Shown piece by piece: positions 1 through 13,076 of a stretch of 64,000 bases of DNA. The translations under genes and the position numbers were made by a program. The first letter of the stretch is position 1, and the number at the start of each line of letters is the position of its first letter. Origin of the DNA: Zonotrichia leucophrys gambelii (lineage: Eukaryota > Chordata > Aves > Passeriformes > Passerellidae); NCBI RefSeq assembly GCF_028769735.1, contig NC_088178.1, positions 25,255,357 to 25,319,356 of the forward strand, read 5' to 3'. The notes beneath the pieces were generated by a model. That model was not told the DNA's origin and ran no database searches. It saw only the letters and a list, made by a program, of their open reading frames with translations.

Positions 1-589
1 TCCATCCTGTTAGTACAGCCTTGGTTTGTTGGCAAAGTGGATGTGTCTCCCTCAGACCAGACAGTGCCCACTCTGGCTACCCTGGCACACCCCTGCAGGG
101 CAGTGGCACTGCCACCCCAGTAAGCTCCAGCAGCATTTCCTGAGCAGCTCTGTCACTGCAGCAGTGTCAGCCCTGCCCACAGTTCTGGCCTCTGCTGCCA
201 AGAGGTGGCAATAGCAGTGAACCTGTTCCTGCTGCTGCTTGAATTGCCATTTCTTTGGACATTTCTCTGTACTTTGGCTCTGTGTGCCCCTGCAGGAATC
301 AAGATCTTCCATCTTGCTATCAGGCCATGCAGAGTGATTTCTCCAGATTATCAGGAATAAGATTAATGATTTACTTCCATTGTAAAATTAATCTTCAGTT
401 CATACACACAGAACACCCAGATATCTGGAGTGATTGTAATTCAGGCTATCAAGAGAGCAAGCTTCACTTTGATAGCAGAGTTGCTTTATACCAATGAAAT
501 GTTTCTTGCTGGTGTTAGGCCTTGGTGATCATTTGAAGATGTTGAAAATGTGATTTTAAGTGTTTTAATTAATGGGGTTTTTGTTTCAG
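1..589 (+). other. SCP2 intron (3' portion)
   Basis: This is intron sequence ending at the acceptor at 588-589. I searched it for the preceding SCP2 exon and for the short leader exon of pre-SCP2 and saw neither. The open frames here are short and have no recognisable protein motif. Confidence 0.7.
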
Positions 590-683
590 CAACGGCCGTA
601 TTGCAGCTGTGCCTGTCAGTGCAGCTGTTGATGGATTTAAAGCACACCTGGTCTTCAAAGAGATTGAAAAGAAGCTCCAAGAG
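590..683 (+). CDS. SCP2: SCP2 coding exon: start of the SCP2 domain
   Basis: The acceptor is TTTGTTTCAG at 580-589 and the donor GAG|GTACCT follows 683. The first base completes a codon from the upstream exon outside the window. The exon encodes [16 protein letters not shown], a variable linker, then [15 protein letters not shown], the first strand and helix of the lipid-binding fold. The linker is where mammalian SCP2 has its own variable stretch, so the poor conservation before DGFKA is expected. Confidence 0.93.
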
Positions 684-3600
684 GTACCTGGCTACTTCTT
701 TTACCTACAACAGGATTTTAATTGATAACAGAATGTGTGTGAAACCTGTTGGGAATGTATTAGCAACCACCACTTCTTCAGGACTGCTCATTGAAACAAG
801 TGCTACAGATTTGGATTTTGTAATTTTCACAATTCTTGGTTAAAGAAATCTTTCACACTGTGCCATGATTTTAAATTACCTTTTCCCCAGATAGTTGCTA
901 CCTGCATAGGGATATTTCAGTGGAGGCAAGATTAGATTGTAGGTGAGAAGCTTGCTAACTAACCAAAGAACTTTGTGTTTGGGGTTAGGTTCTTGCCTTT
1001 TAAGTGTGATTAGCAGGAGAAATTGCATTTTATCAAACTCATGTCAGGACAAGGCTGTTAGGACTATTCTTCTTAGTTTAATAGATTTCAATATGGATAG
1101 CCATAGTTTGAGGTTTTTTGTTTAGATTTTTTTAATGGTTGTTTAAATGATGCATAGTAGGAGGAATAGATATTTTTAGGTTAGTAGAAATGGTGAAGGT
1201 TTTTTTTAATTACTTTTGTTAAATTAAGACTAACTGAAAATTATGTTGAAGTAAATGACTTTCTCATTGTGTGTCATTACAGGAAGGAGAGCAATTTGTT
1301 AAGAAAATTGGTGGAGTCTTTGCCTTCAAAGTAAAAGATGGTCCTGGTGGGAAAGAGGCAACTTGGATAGTAGATGTGAAAAATGGTAAAGGCTCTGTGG
1401 CAGTCAATTCAGGTCAGTGCTCTTTGATTATGTCATTGCAGAACACACATAAAACTAATGAACACAGAACTTATATTCTGTTCAGGCTGTTTGACCTTGA
1501 GCAAAAATGATGTAGAGCCACCTTAATTTTAAACATTTCTTATTACTGACACTTTTAATCCCTGGTGTTTCAGACCAAGAACTAAACAGCTTCTACTCTG
1601 AATCTGTCTGGAGATAATAGTGTATTTTCCTATCACAGATCTGTGATATGATTTCACAGGAATCAGAATGGAAAAAAAAAAAAAAGTGAAAATCAAACCT
1701 CTGGGACTTTTTTGCTCTCACTTCTTAAAATTTGGGCCAAAAATGTAATTTGTAGCTGTTTCTTCAGTTGCTTTGCTGGAGACACTGGTAAGCAGTAACC
1801 TGGTCTGCCTTGTCAAGTTACTTCTCCTCTGCAGGTAGTTAAACAAAACTTGGTTGGTTTCAGTGCTGTACCAGCTGACATAAACTTCAAGGTCCATTTT
1901 GAAATAAGAAACAGACTGGATGGTGTTGGGGAACCCCATAAAAATATTGAGAGCACAAGATTTGTACCCTTGCCATGAAAATGTCTTGTCACAAATCTGA
2001 AGTCACACACCCTAGTAATGAAAATTAAAAAAAAAACAAACCAAAGACGAGAGCCAGTCCTCAAAATCTGATATATCCATGAACCTGCAACACAACTTTT
2101 AATTAAAAACACAATGGGGATTTGATTCAGAAATTCATTGTTATGTTATTAGAAATAAAAGACCACAGTCTTCTGTTGCATGGGGAACAGTTTATCAAAG
2201 ATTTCAGTCTAATAATAAGATGAGTGTAGGAAAAGATGTGTGCAGATTTTAGCCCTTTGGTTTACACATCAGTATTTATATCAGAGTTTATTAAAACAAT
2301 TTTCCAGTTTACTTTAGTAAGAAGATCCTAGAAACTTCTGTACTTGAATGAATTCAAATGAGTGCTTTCAGAATGCACATGTTGTTCCCATGGAAGGAGA
2401 GGGCAGGAAATGCCTGAAATGTCAGTAATGAGTATCTTGAGAGTGTCACAGGGGAAAAATCATCTCCTCCAAGCTGATCTTCATACTAGCAAATATAAGC
2501 TTGATAAAGCTGAAAAATGATTATCAGTGCTTGCAATGAACATTCTGTCAGGATGCAGGTAGATTATTTTTTATTTTCAAGGAATGAATTTGCTGAGCTT
2601 TTCAGGAAGGCCCATCTTTCTTCACTGTTGGGGTGCTCTGTGCTGCATGGTGGCCCAGCTGCCTCTTGCTGCTATTGTTTTAATGGCTCTTGCTTGTACA
2701 TGCTTCAGGTATCATTTGCTGGCCTGTGGTCTGAAGGGATGCTCCACACAGTTGTAGCTCCTATAAGTGTTTAATTTCTCAGTTTGAATCTTCATTCTTC
2801 TCCTGTGTTGCAGATAAGAAGGCAGATTGTACAATCACCATGGCTGACACTGATCTGCTGGCACTCATGACTGGCAAAATGAACCCTCAGACAGTAAGTA
2901 CAGCAAGGATGGCCTGATCAGGGAACTGGTTGGTTGCTTTGCCTGTTTTTAAGTTGAAATAATTTGAATGTTTTAATCCAAAACTTCCATGGCTGATCTG
3001 AAAAATGACAATTCTTGGTGTGCTCTGAGCAAATGACCCAAAGTGAGATTGATCAAGCACAGGGATGTGTGTCAGATATCCTGCAGGGATGTGTCCTGTG
3101 TCATATCCCAGAAGGAGATACAGCAGTGCTTGCTTGGCAGAGAAGAGGGGCAATCCAGTTTTTGCAAAATGCCATGAGAAAGAAGGGATGTGAGCCTCTC
3201 TTTAGAGGGCTTTACCCCCATAGCTGACATTAGTGTAAGGAGTCACCTTGGTGCTGAAAAGCAGAAAGTGAGGTGAGCATCCACTGAATGCCTGTCATTT
3301 TTTCTTGTTGGATGGCGAGTTTGGGGGGTTTTTATTTGTTTGATTTGTTTAATTTGATTTTTTTTATTCTTCTGTGCACCAAAAGCAGTCATAGTGTACA
3401 AGTAAACCAAGTAACCAGAAATTTAAGTTAATTTCAAGTTGCTGTTCTGTGCTTCCACATTCGAAGTGCTCTGGGTCACTGTTTCAAGATTTTGGTCTGG
3501 TAATCATGGGGTAAATTTTGCAACTGAAACGTGTCTAGGAGAAGTTTTAAGATAAAACACACTGTGGAAATGTAATATCCATGTAGAAAATTCAGAAGCA

Positions 3601-4166
3601 ACTCTGGCTTTACATCCAGAGTTCGAGAATTTTGGTGCATGCAGTTTATCTCCTTACAAGGTCTGGAGGAAAAATCCAAATTTTCTGCATGTCTGCTTTA
3701 CAAACAGACATTTGCAAAATTGAATTGATCAGGAACAAAGCCAGTTAAGGCTGAGGAGGATTGAGCTAAGAAATCAGTTGTGGCACCTACTGTCACTGTG
3801 GCTTTGCTGCTTGCAGTTGAATCCATGAGCATGGCTGTGATAATCTGAGAAACAAACAAGTTTATTCTCTTTAGCTATCAAAAAATAATTAGAATACAAC
3901 TTCCTCAGCTTGCTGTTCTGCAGTCAGACAATGCATTTGTTGCTGGATGTGAGGTGCCAGAATGTTGGAAATACCAAACTGCTCTTCCATAATAAGCCAG
4001 AACTGTCTGGAGGGATGCATTTGGGATAAAATGTTTTATTGCATTTCACAGAATTTCTCTTTCTTTCCAGGCATTCTTTCAAGGCAAATTGAAGATTTCT
4101 GGGAACATGGGCATGGCAATGAAACTTCAGAATCTACAGCTTCAGCCAGGCAAAGCTAAACTTTGA
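590..4166 (+). CDS. SCP2: SCP2, sterol carrier protein 2, C-terminal lipid-transfer part (4 exons, 5' incomplete)
   Basis: Four exons (590-683, 1283-1412, 2814-2893, 4071-4166) join in frame into the last 132 residues of SCP2/SCPx. Every intron is GT-AG and the phases agree. The translation has the family landmarks [55 protein letters not shown] and the C-terminal tripeptide AKL, a type 1 peroxisomal targeting signal. By family knowledge this domain is a hydrophobic pocket that binds and moves sterols, fatty acyl-CoAs and other lipids. In the long SCPx product it follows a 3-ketoacyl-CoA thiolase that acts in peroxisomal branched-chain and bile-acid oxidation. The thiolase exons, and the alternative promoter that makes the short pre-SCP2 form, are not in this window. 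No frameshift or stop disrupts the exons. Identification is firm. Confidence 0.97.
684..2813 (+). other. Two SCP2 introns flanking exon 1283-1412
   Basis: Introns 684-1282 and 1413-2813 are AT-rich with scattered homopolymers (A run near 1672-1685, another near 2027-2037). No interspersed repeat, RNA gene or extra coding exon is apparent to me. Confidence 0.7.
1283..1412 (+). CDS. SCP2: SCP2 coding exon: central beta sheet
   Basis: The acceptor is TGTGTCATTACAG and the donor CAG|GTCAGT; it starts in phase 0 and ends after one base of an Asp codon. It encodes [20 protein letters not shown] then [23 protein letters not shown]. This is the most conserved core of the domain, including the Trp-containing strand. 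It reads 43 full codons without a stop. Confidence 0.96.
2814..2893 (+). CDS. SCP2: SCP2 coding exon: [10 protein letters not shown] to MNPQT
   Basis: The acceptor is TCCTGTGTTGCAG at the end of a pyrimidine-rich tract, and the donor is ACA|GTAAGTA. The first two bases complete the split Asp codon, giving [12 protein letters not shown] and then [13 protein letters not shown]. The Met/Leu-rich segment lines the lipid pocket in the family. The exon is too short to stand out as an open frame and was found from the protein motif and splice sites. Confidence 0.95.
2894..4070 (+). other. SCP2 last intron
   Basis: This intron runs between the MNPQT exon and the terminal exon. It holds T-rich stretches near 3300-3370 just after a locally TG-rich part. 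I see no gene, repeat family or RNA in it. Confidence 0.7.
4071..4166 (+). CDS. SCP2: SCP2 terminal coding exon with AKL peroxisomal signal
   Basis: The acceptor is TTTCTTTCCAG and the reading frame is phase 0. It encodes [20 protein letters not shown], then [11 protein letters not shown] and a TGA stop at 4164-4166. The last three residues AKL match the type 1 peroxisomal targeting signal bound by PEX5. The basic residue just before AKL (Lys) is compatible with strong targeting. Confidence 0.96.
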   Translation, partial: AFFQGKLKISGNMGMAMKLQNLQLQPGKAKL

Positions 4167-4933
4167 GCTCAGTAGAGTAAATAGTCAGTACTTGATATTC
4201 TTGACAAAAAAGTAGAATTAAACTAGACATTATCAATAATATGGCACAGGCTGGGTTTGATTGGACCTCTCTCACCTAAATTCTGTGGTTAGAGACCTTA
4301 AATCTCTTAACAATTTCCATCAGTTTCTCTGTGGCTGAGCTTGAGGCACTAACACTTACAAATGGTACATGGTGGGGCTTTGTGACAGCTTTTGTTCTAA
4401 TCAATATGGACAATTTGTAAAAATTAGAGCTGAATTAGCCTGCTTACTGTTGTTGAGATTAGTTGGGAAGGAAGAGAGGAAAGTTATAAATAGTTTGGCA
4501 TATCAATGACATGAGTTGCATTTTATAAAAGTTGTAATAGCAGATCATACAAATGCTTTCTGACTTCCATTCTCTCCAATTTGCTGCTGCTTACATTAAA
4601 ATGATCTTGTAAAGGGGATCTCTAACATTTTTTTAGAATAGGAATTTGCTATAAAATACTTTTCTTATTACTACTTTGGAATTAAAAAAGAAACAAAATA
4701 TCCAGAAGTAAGCAGGAACTAGAATGCTGCTTTGAGGTTCACAGGATTTGATAACACTTCACCTTGAAAACAGATTAGATTTGCCAGGAGAGCAGAGAGG
4801 GAAGATAACCAATATGTTACCTGTTTTCTCCTGGTAAAAACTGGTGTTGATCATGATGAAATTCTTGTCAGTTATGTAAAAGCTTTAAGTTCTGTTTTGG
4901 GAAAATGTATTCTGGTTGGAAGTTTAATAGAAA

Positions 4934-4939
4934 ATTAAA
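4934..4939 (+). terminator. Candidate SCP2 poly(A) signal ATTAAA
   Basis: An ATTAAA hexamer lies about 770 bases after the stop and is followed within 20 bases by the T/G-rich stretch TGTTCTTCTGTGTGTCTC. That is the usual layout of a cleavage site. Another ATTAAA at 4217 has a weaker downstream element. Which one is used cannot be decided from sequence. Confidence 0.4.
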
Positions 4940-4959
4940 TATACTTTTCCTGTTCTTCT

Positions 4960-7900
4960 GTGTGTCTCTTGCTCAGATTTATAAATGTGGATTTCATGTT
5001 AATGTACTGAACTGAGTATTTTATTCAGGTTGTCACAAAGGACACCTGCAGGCATCCACTTTTTCCTCCTCAGGCACTAAAAACTTCATCCATAAACTTC
5101 ATGTCAGTCCAGGAGACACATCTCACATCCTCACATATTTGGGCTATGGCTGAGGAACTTACACTGAAACTTTCACTTCCCTGGCTTAACTGAAGTAATA
5201 ATAAAAAAGAGCAAATTCAAGCCAATCATTCTGCCTGCTGTTGGGAATGGTGACAGATTGCTGAGCAGTTAGAATGGCTCTACAGCCTCAGACCAAAAAT
5301 GCTTCTGGCCCCTGGATTTTCTCCCTGTTGGTACCTTGGAAGAAGAGGAAGATTCATCTCTTTACTCAGAGTACTTTCCTAACTGCCACTGATTGTCTTT
5401 TTTTTTTTTTTTCCCAGCTCACCAATTTGAGCCAGAAGTGAATATGTCTGGATTGTCTTTCATGAGTTTTTCCAGTCCCTTTTGGAATCCTTGGACAGCT
5501 TTTTTAGCATGGATCATGTGTTTATGTACCTACACATCATCTAGAATTAAACTCACTCCTTTTCTATCCTATACATTGCAGTTTTATACCTCTTAGGTTT
5601 TGGGGGCTTTTTTGAGGGGCTTTGTGTTTTACTGGAAGAACAGTGAGCAGCTTCAGAGCACTCCTGGTGTTTATATTCTTGTCCTGTCACCTTCAGGCTC
5701 CTCAGCTCATTCTGTTTAACTGTGTCACATGGAGAGACCCTTGGAACCTTCTGTCCATCCAGTATCCTTCCTGTATGCAGCATTCCAATTGTCCTGTTAA
5801 AAGTTTTCAAGATACAAGAGCATTTTCTGCCTCAATTTTTCTTTCCCCAGTTGCTTTTCTGACCACTCCTTGTTTTGAGGTGGTGTTTTCTTAGATCTCT
5901 TAAAACTGGGGGCTCATTCCTTTCATACTAACTCAGTGCTTATTTCTGCACTGGGAAATGGAAATATTTTAAAGTATTGTTCTATATGCATCAGTTAATT
6001 TGTACTGAATTTCAGCTGTCTTTTATTGCCCAGGAACTCAGTGGTCAGGCCTAGGTTTTAATATCTGGATGGATCAATATTTGTGACCCCACTTTTCATC
6101 ATCTTTTCCAAGGCATTAGTTTTCTGTTAATTAGGACAAATATGGCATTGCTCCACTGTAAACTTTTAAAAGTACAGTCTGGTCACATGAATGGTTTCCT
6201 CCTGTGCATTGTTTATTGACTTATCTAAGGATTGGAATAGATAGGAGTCATATCTCTCAAATGAAAGCAGTGTTTAACTCCCTGTAAAATAACACTTGCT
6301 ATTGTACTCACTGCTTTTTCCTAAGTTCTTGCCATTTGGCTTGTGGGTTAAAACAAAAGGGACTTACAGGATTGCAGCAGTAATTCTGTCCAGAAAACAA
6401 TTTGTTCCTCCTCTTGAGTTACTGATACTACCAGAAGAACTCTGTTATGCAAGCTAAGAAAATGTCTTTTTCAAGAATTTTGAGCACACACACAACATAC
6501 TTCTGGTCACTGTTGGCCAAAATAATTTTGAAATGTAAACAAGGTAACATAGAAAATAGTAGTCCATCCCAATAATAGTTTAAGTAAGATTTCTCAGCTG
6601 CAGAATGAAATTAAGTTTTTTAAGGGGGGAAAGTTGCACAGAACTATGAAGGGGAAAAAAAGGTAACAAAATAACTTTGAATTTGCTACCAAGAGGAATA
6701 ATGTCCAAGGCCAAAGCCCTGATTTCTCCCTCAGAAAAATCTGGGTTTGCACAGGCCTGGGGCTTTCAGGCTTGAGCATCTGCAGCTGTGATGTTCAAAC
6801 AGAAAAATCCCAGCCTGAACCTTCCATTCCCATCAGCAGTAGGTAGAGGGAGTAGTGCAAAGGTTAGCACAGCCTGCAGCTGTTTCTCCTGCAGGATTTA
6901 AGGAGATGGAGTAAAGGACAAAGTCGTGTATTCACCCCATTTACCTGCTAATGTCTTCTTTTGACATCTGTCCTCTATTGCTTCTTCACTTTCTGCACCT
7001 TCTTTGTGTTACAACTTGCTGAGTAGTTTTTTATATAATACTTCCTCTGAGTTTTCTGGGAGTGAGGGGGAAGGTGTCTTTTTCTAGAAATCCCAAATCC
7101 TCTATGAACATTCTGCAGTCTTAGAATATGACAACTTTGAATAAATAAATGTCAAAGTGGATAGAAATAATTTACTTTCATGAGGAAAAGCTCGGTGGTA
7201 CAAAGCAGCTTTTGACATTATGAAGTTCTGTTCCTCATTTTTTGCATAACTCAAAGCATTACCTAAGTCTGTACCATTTTAGAAATCTTGCTACAAAGAT
7301 TTTCTTTCTCACTCCCTAATGCTCTGTTGACCAAGCAGTATTAAGTTCTTCTCCAGCTAAAATCCCCTGTAGCTTTAGATCAGGCTTTTTAAAGAAGTTC
7401 ATGTTACTGCAATTGTGTTATGTTAACTGGATTCCTTGGGGGCAGAATTAGAAAGGAAGCTAGAGGTACCAAAAGGTGGCCAGGCACAACATAGCAGTGC
7501 TTTAATTTTGGTTTCAAAGGCCTTGTGTAAAGGAAAAAATCATTTGGAATCTTGTAGGCAGAGGGTTTGGTGTTCTCAGACTCCCAGGTCACGTGAGGGG
7601 CAATCTCAGCTTTAGACATTAAAATGCTTGGGAAGGTTTTTCTTCCTTCAGGGACCCTGGTGAGCGCCCCTTGCCAGCTCTTGGTTTGGGTTTTTTTCCC
7701 AGCTATAATAAGTGTGACAGCCAGAAGTGTTGTCTGATTGGCAAGTATATCTTACCCTTATTTTCTTTTGCAGAATAAATGTAATTCTTGCTTATTGGAA
7801 TTTTCACTATCATGAAAAAAGCAAGAGAAGCATGACATGGTTTGTCAGAGTTGGAGCCACTGAGCAGAGTTGGTACCTGACTCAGCAGATCTGGCTTGCA

Positions 7901-8099
7901 AAAATTTGAGTGAATGCTTTGGTTTTGGCGCACAAATTTTATTTTTAAACATTTACTTGAGTTTTGTCTTTTCAGCCCTGCTGCTTTGCCTATTAAGAAC
8001 TAGGTTCAGTGCAGAAGAATACACTTACTGTGGAAATGCAGTGTGTGTGACACAGTGTGGCAGTGGCATTGTGGGGGCTCTGCCTGTGTACAGCACATG
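4960..8099. other. SCP2-PODN intergenic DNA, left part
   Basis: I find no gene, RNA or dated repeat here. Notable only are a T run at 5399-5413 and AT-rich sequence. The open frames are short and lack conserved motifs on both strands. Confidence 0.6.
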
Positions 8100-8105
8100 C
8101 TGGTG

Positions 8106-8348
8106 TGTTGTAATCTTCGCTGCAGTGTTGTTCTTGCCTCTCTGCTGGGGCTCTTCTCCATTCTCTGCAGCACAGTCCTTTCTGTCTTCTCAGGGGCTCC
8201 TCCTGGGCTCTCGACTCACCCCTATTTATTTCAGTTACCTTCACAAGCTACAGCTGCTGCCCAACTAAGGACCCTGCAGCTGCAGCTCGTTTGGAGCAAC
8301 TCGGACCCACACAGATCTTACAATACAACATATACTCAGGCCCCCACA
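8106..8348 (+). mobile_element. Solo LTR, 243 bp, ERVK-type, family shared with 57065-57354
   Basis: The block starts TGTTGTAATC and ends GGCCCCCACA, the TG...CA ends of a retroviral LTR. It is flanked by the 6-bp pair CTGGTG (8100-8105) and CTGGAG (8349-8354), an imperfect target-site duplication with one mismatch. A second copy lies inverted at 57065-57354 and shares the same ends and body, which fixes the boundaries independently. Six-base duplications are typical of ERVK/alpha-beta-like bird retroviruses. No internal retroviral genes lie beside it, so it is a recombined solo LTR. The TATTTAT at 8222-8228 could serve as a TATA element. The open frames across it are not genes. Confidence 0.85.
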
Positions 8349-9615
8349 CTGGAGCAGTGTGGGATCCCTCTGGAAAGCAGCAGAGGCAGAGGCTGTGAAC
8401 AGCTGAGCCCAGTTTGTGGCAGCCGGGTCAGAGAGCTGGATTTTTGGGCAATAGATCATTTCAGGATGCAGGAGGATGGGATAAAGGGCCTTGACTACAT
8501 CTTCCTTCTTAGGATAGAAAAAACTGCAGATAGTCACAAGGTTTTGTCCATTTCCCATATGTCCAATTCATCTGAGGTCAGATTCAACTCTTACCTCCTT
8601 GGAACAGGAAATCCATGGCTTCCTGCTCTGCAGAGCACCGAGAGCACTGCCTGTCAGCTCTCGTTAGGCAGAAAAGGCTAAGAATGCAATTAGCCTGCTG
8701 GATAAAAGGCAGGGAAAAGTCTCTTAACTATGAAAAATCAACACTTGAGGAAGCAAACCACATGTGGAGAACAAATGCTGGAAAAAGCCCCAACTGTTTG
8801 GAACAAATGCCTTTATTACTTAAATAAACAGCAGTGTAATTTGTTGGAGTGACAGTGTGAGCTGTTCTGTACCCTGTATCTCTAAGAAGAATTTGTTGCT
8901 AACTTGAAAGCAGATGGCTTTGTATGGCCCAGGGTGGGTTTTCTGGGAAATGTTAGTTATATGCTGTGATACAGGAACAGAAACATCCTAATAATGCTGC
9001 AGCAGGCTAAAAGGAACATGGATAATATAAAACAAGTTCAAAATATGCTGTGTCTGTATCCCATATTTCAGGTAGATTAAAAGCAGTCATGGAGCTTTAA
9101 TTTTTTTTTTTAACTGTATGTGTCCTCTGGGAGAACAGACATCTCAGAGTTCATTTGGATCAAGACACAGATGCCAATAGGCTCATGGTTAGGCAATGTT
9201 ATGAATTCTTAGGTTTGAAAAATACTTCCTGCTTTGGAGACAAAGCCCCCTTTTATTCCTTGTGTTTTGATTATTCATTTTTTGAAGCAAAATGACTGCA
9301 AGTTACTTAGAAGAATTTTAATTATTTTTTTTTCCTCTCCTTTCATATAAAGGCACAATACCAGCACATAGCAGTGAGCACTTCAGGAATGTCAGCTGTA
9401 TTTACTGTGTGTACAGTATTTCTTTAGAGTCTTAATCAAATAAATAAAGGTGAGAATAAAGAACATTTTGTTACCTTTTAAGATATAACTAAAACCTCCA
9501 GAATGCCTGGTGGCTCACTCCAGACAGATCACAAGTGAGCTGATGCCTGGAGAACCACTGTTCTTGGAGCTCATGCTTCAGTAGATCTGCTTATACCTTT
9601 TGTTCTGTGCCATGT

Positions 9616-9687
9616 TTTGTTATTTGACTTTATCATATCACAGCTGTGATTGCTGTGTTTGTTATTTGAGTTTGTCATATCACAACT
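9616..9687. repeat. Two-copy tandem repeat, 42-bp period
   Basis: The 30-base segment at 9616-9645 recurs at 9658-9687 with 27 of 30 bases identical. Both contain TTTGTTATTTGA and TCATATCACA. It is a small local duplication in intergenic DNA with no evident function. Confidence 0.75.
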
Positions 9688-12600
9688 AAGTTTAGCCTGT
9701 TTAGGACAGTGACAGTAGCTGAGCAGGTCTCACATGGAATACACTGCAGAGTGCAGCTTGGCCCTGGACAATGCTAAAGTCTGCAAGAGTTTCTGTGAAA
9801 TCTGAGAGCTCAAGGTTGCCAAGTCTGTCCTTGACCAGCACAGGGGCTTTTTGCTGCTGGGCAGTGCAGGAGGCTGTGTCCTGCACAGGGGGCTCTGTGC
9901 CAGCCCCATGGCAAAGCACTCTTGTGGCACACACTGCCTGTCACAGCAGCTGTTTGCTCAAGGACCTGGTTCTCTGCCATCTGTGTGGTCTGAAGAAATA
10001 ATCATACCAAAGTTTAAACTGAGTCTTCAGCTTCAGTTTTTAAACCTGGAAATGTTTCTTCACACAGGCTGCAGCCACCACTCAGGAACATGCAAGAGCA
10101 TGAAGACTCAAGTTTGACTGGAAATGTCTCCCTCAGCTCATTCTGTGCTGTGAGTGTTGCATGGAAATTCTTTGTTCTGAAAGCTCCAGAAAGCTGCAGT
10201 GAACAAAACCAGTGGCTGCTGAGTTCATGTGCCATGGCAGGGCATAGCCTTTGGCTTAGTGGTGTGTCAGAACAGTTTTAGACAGATTTGACTCCAGCTC
10301 TGGTTTTCCTGAGAATTTGTGTGGATGATGGAAATGCAGCACTGGGCCTGGAGAAGGGAGATTGTGAGTCTGGGGTACGTTGATGTAGGAGAGTAAGATG
10401 TGGAAGAAGTGAAAACTTGGAGGAAAAAAAAGCCTGTACAAATAATTTGTAGCACAGTGTGAGGGTGCATTACCTTTGCACATGGCATATCTGGTGTCTG
10501 ACTCTTGTGTGCCTCTGTTTCCCCACTAAAGGAGGCACAATGCCCCTCTTTTTATAATGCCCTTTACTTCCTCTAGATGCTACCTGACAACAAATTACTG
10601 TACTTCTACAGCAAAAACACAGATAAAAATGCACTTTTGGGGAAGGTTGAATGCTGGTCACTTCCTCTCCCTTGTGGGCTGCTCTGGCCTCCATAGTGAG
10701 TGAGGTAATCCCCCTACTCCTCCTCCCTGAAAAAAATGTGCACATTTTGTTTTATGGACTCAGGGTATTGTAATACAGAAAGGGGAGCAGGCAAATGTGT
10801 CCTGGATCTCTGAGTCACCAGGAAAAAGCAGCCAACTTTGTTTTGTTTTTATTTTGGTTTCAATAAAAACACACTTCCCACTCTAACATTTCAAACTTCC
10901 ACGTGGCACACAGGGGGATCAGTTCCAGTTGATATAAGCCTGGATGAAGAGAGGGAGGAAATAACTTAATTGCTTTAGACTTCAGTTCAGCTGGAGTGGA
11001 GAGGAAAGAATCAGCGTCCCTTCTTTGGAATTCAGCAAGAAGGTCGTGTTGTTGGTGAGGAAAGAGCTTCTGCAGGTTTTGTGGAGGTACTGTATGGAGC
11101 ACTGCAGGGCACTCACAAAGCAGGTGGCTTTATATTTAATATAGTAACTGCTGTCAGGGGAAAAAAGCTGTGCTGCTTTCTTGGGAATATTGCTGCACTT
11201 GGAGCATACTGTTAGCAAATATATCTTCCTGTTCTTTCACCAGGAATAGGGAAATAAGAAATGTGAGGCTTCTGGGCTGAGTGTCTGTGTCTCTGTGTGT
11301 GTGTAAGTGGTGGAAAGTCCTGATGTTACTGCTGTAATGCAGGGCATAGAGGATAAGAAGGGATTGAGTGGATGGGGTGTCACAGCACATTGGGGACTTT
11401 GCCTGTTAGACATTTGTAGTTTCAGCCTATTGATCCCTGGTCCCCAAAGATCAGTTAATGTGTTGAAAAGGAGGGAGAGTTAAAGGGGAAGGAGATAAAA
11501 TGCAGGAAAAATGCTGATCTATCTGTTCCTAGCTAATTTGAACCAGACCCCCAGAGAATGGGAGGACATTCCCACCTGGAATTCAGATTTGGGTTGAATG
11601 CAGCTAAACTCAAAGATGTAGTAACAGTGCAGCTCCAGTGTCCTGCAGTGAAATGCAGAAGCACACACACTGTCTCTGCCTCTCTTCTGCCAATTCCTGC
11701 ATGCTGGCTCTTGGCTTTGCTCACAGATTTTACAAACTGTGTTGACAAAAGTAATGGGAGATTGTTTATTTCCCAAGTCTTTATATTCAGGCCATAGCTG
11801 TTTCCTCTTTCCTACTCACATTTTCCTATATGGTGGCTTTGGAAAATTCCTCTCTGATTTCGCTGGGAAGTGCAGGAAGCTCTCACTGGTAGAGGGTTGC
11901 CTGTTACTCTCTCCAGTTCTGCTGCTCACATCTGGAAAGGATCTGGCTTGGAAAGGGGAGACTCACTCTGAGCTCAGTGCATGTTACTGACATGGCATGA
12001 GCTGAGAGAGCCTGTGGGGGCAAGAGAAATGTTCTTCTCCATTCATCTCATTTCTGACAGCAAAGGTGAGTTTTTCTATTTTTTTTTTTTTTAAAGCTGG
12101 CTTGTCAGACAACCTGCAGCAGCAGTCTCCCTTTCAGCTGCAGCTTTTAGCAAGGATACTCAGTGTAACAAATTCAGTCAACCTGTTGATTTTGAAGGAG
12201 AATCTTCTCCTTCAGTGAATGTTTTTCTATCTGTGTGTGTGTGTCCTGTGAGAATGTGTGTGGGGAATGATAGGTAACAGAGATGAGATATTTTGAAAGT
12301 GATTCTGTTGTTTATTGGGGGCACTGTAATCACTGAGAAGCATTCAGTAACTCCTGAAACTTCAGTTTACCTCTTGAGACTGTGCCTTTTGTAGCACTCC
12401 CGTGCTGGGAGGCACTGAAGTGCAGGTATCACTTGTGTCTGGACTCAGAAAGATGCAGCCACAGAAACCCCTGAGCTGGTTTCAGTGTCGCTTCAGCCTT
12501 TGGGTGGCAGGACCTGCTCCAAAGCCCACCTACAGCAAGGGAAGGGGACTGACTCTTTCTGGTGGGTTTTGAGCTACTCCTTTAGAAGCTTTCTTAACAA

Positions 12601-13076
12601 GGCTTTGAATCAGGCCCATGGGAATGAGCTGAAGTAGAGTTACTTCAGCCTTTCTTTGAACTAAAAGAAAATCACCATCATGCCTGGTTTGACTGCCTGC
12701 ACTCCAGATGTGCACAGATGTTCCTCTATCCAAAGTGTCTCCCTGTGCTAGAGCAGCAGTCCCTCCAAAGGCATTGTAGCAGACACTTGCATATTGATAA
12801 GGGGGTGAGATCGCCCCAAAATCTTAGTGTGCAATAGATAGAATATTTCATGTTAATTTTCTGACATCTTTTCAGTGACAGATGTGGAAAAAACAGCATG
12901 TTGCAAACGTAGAGAGTCCAAGAAAAACCACAATGTAACTGTGCTATGGGAACAGTGGTGATACTGTTACAGCAGAGCTGATTGAGACCTGTACATGCAA
13001 GGTTTTCTGTCTATAGTTTCTTTGGCAAGTGTCTGTAAGGGTGAGCTGTTATATAGGAAAAATACTTTCTTAGAGA

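Noticed and set aside
8043..8681. 212-codon open frame after SCP2
   Set aside because: Its first half is the solo LTR and its second half has no motif; the LTR copy at 57065 has a different frame structure.
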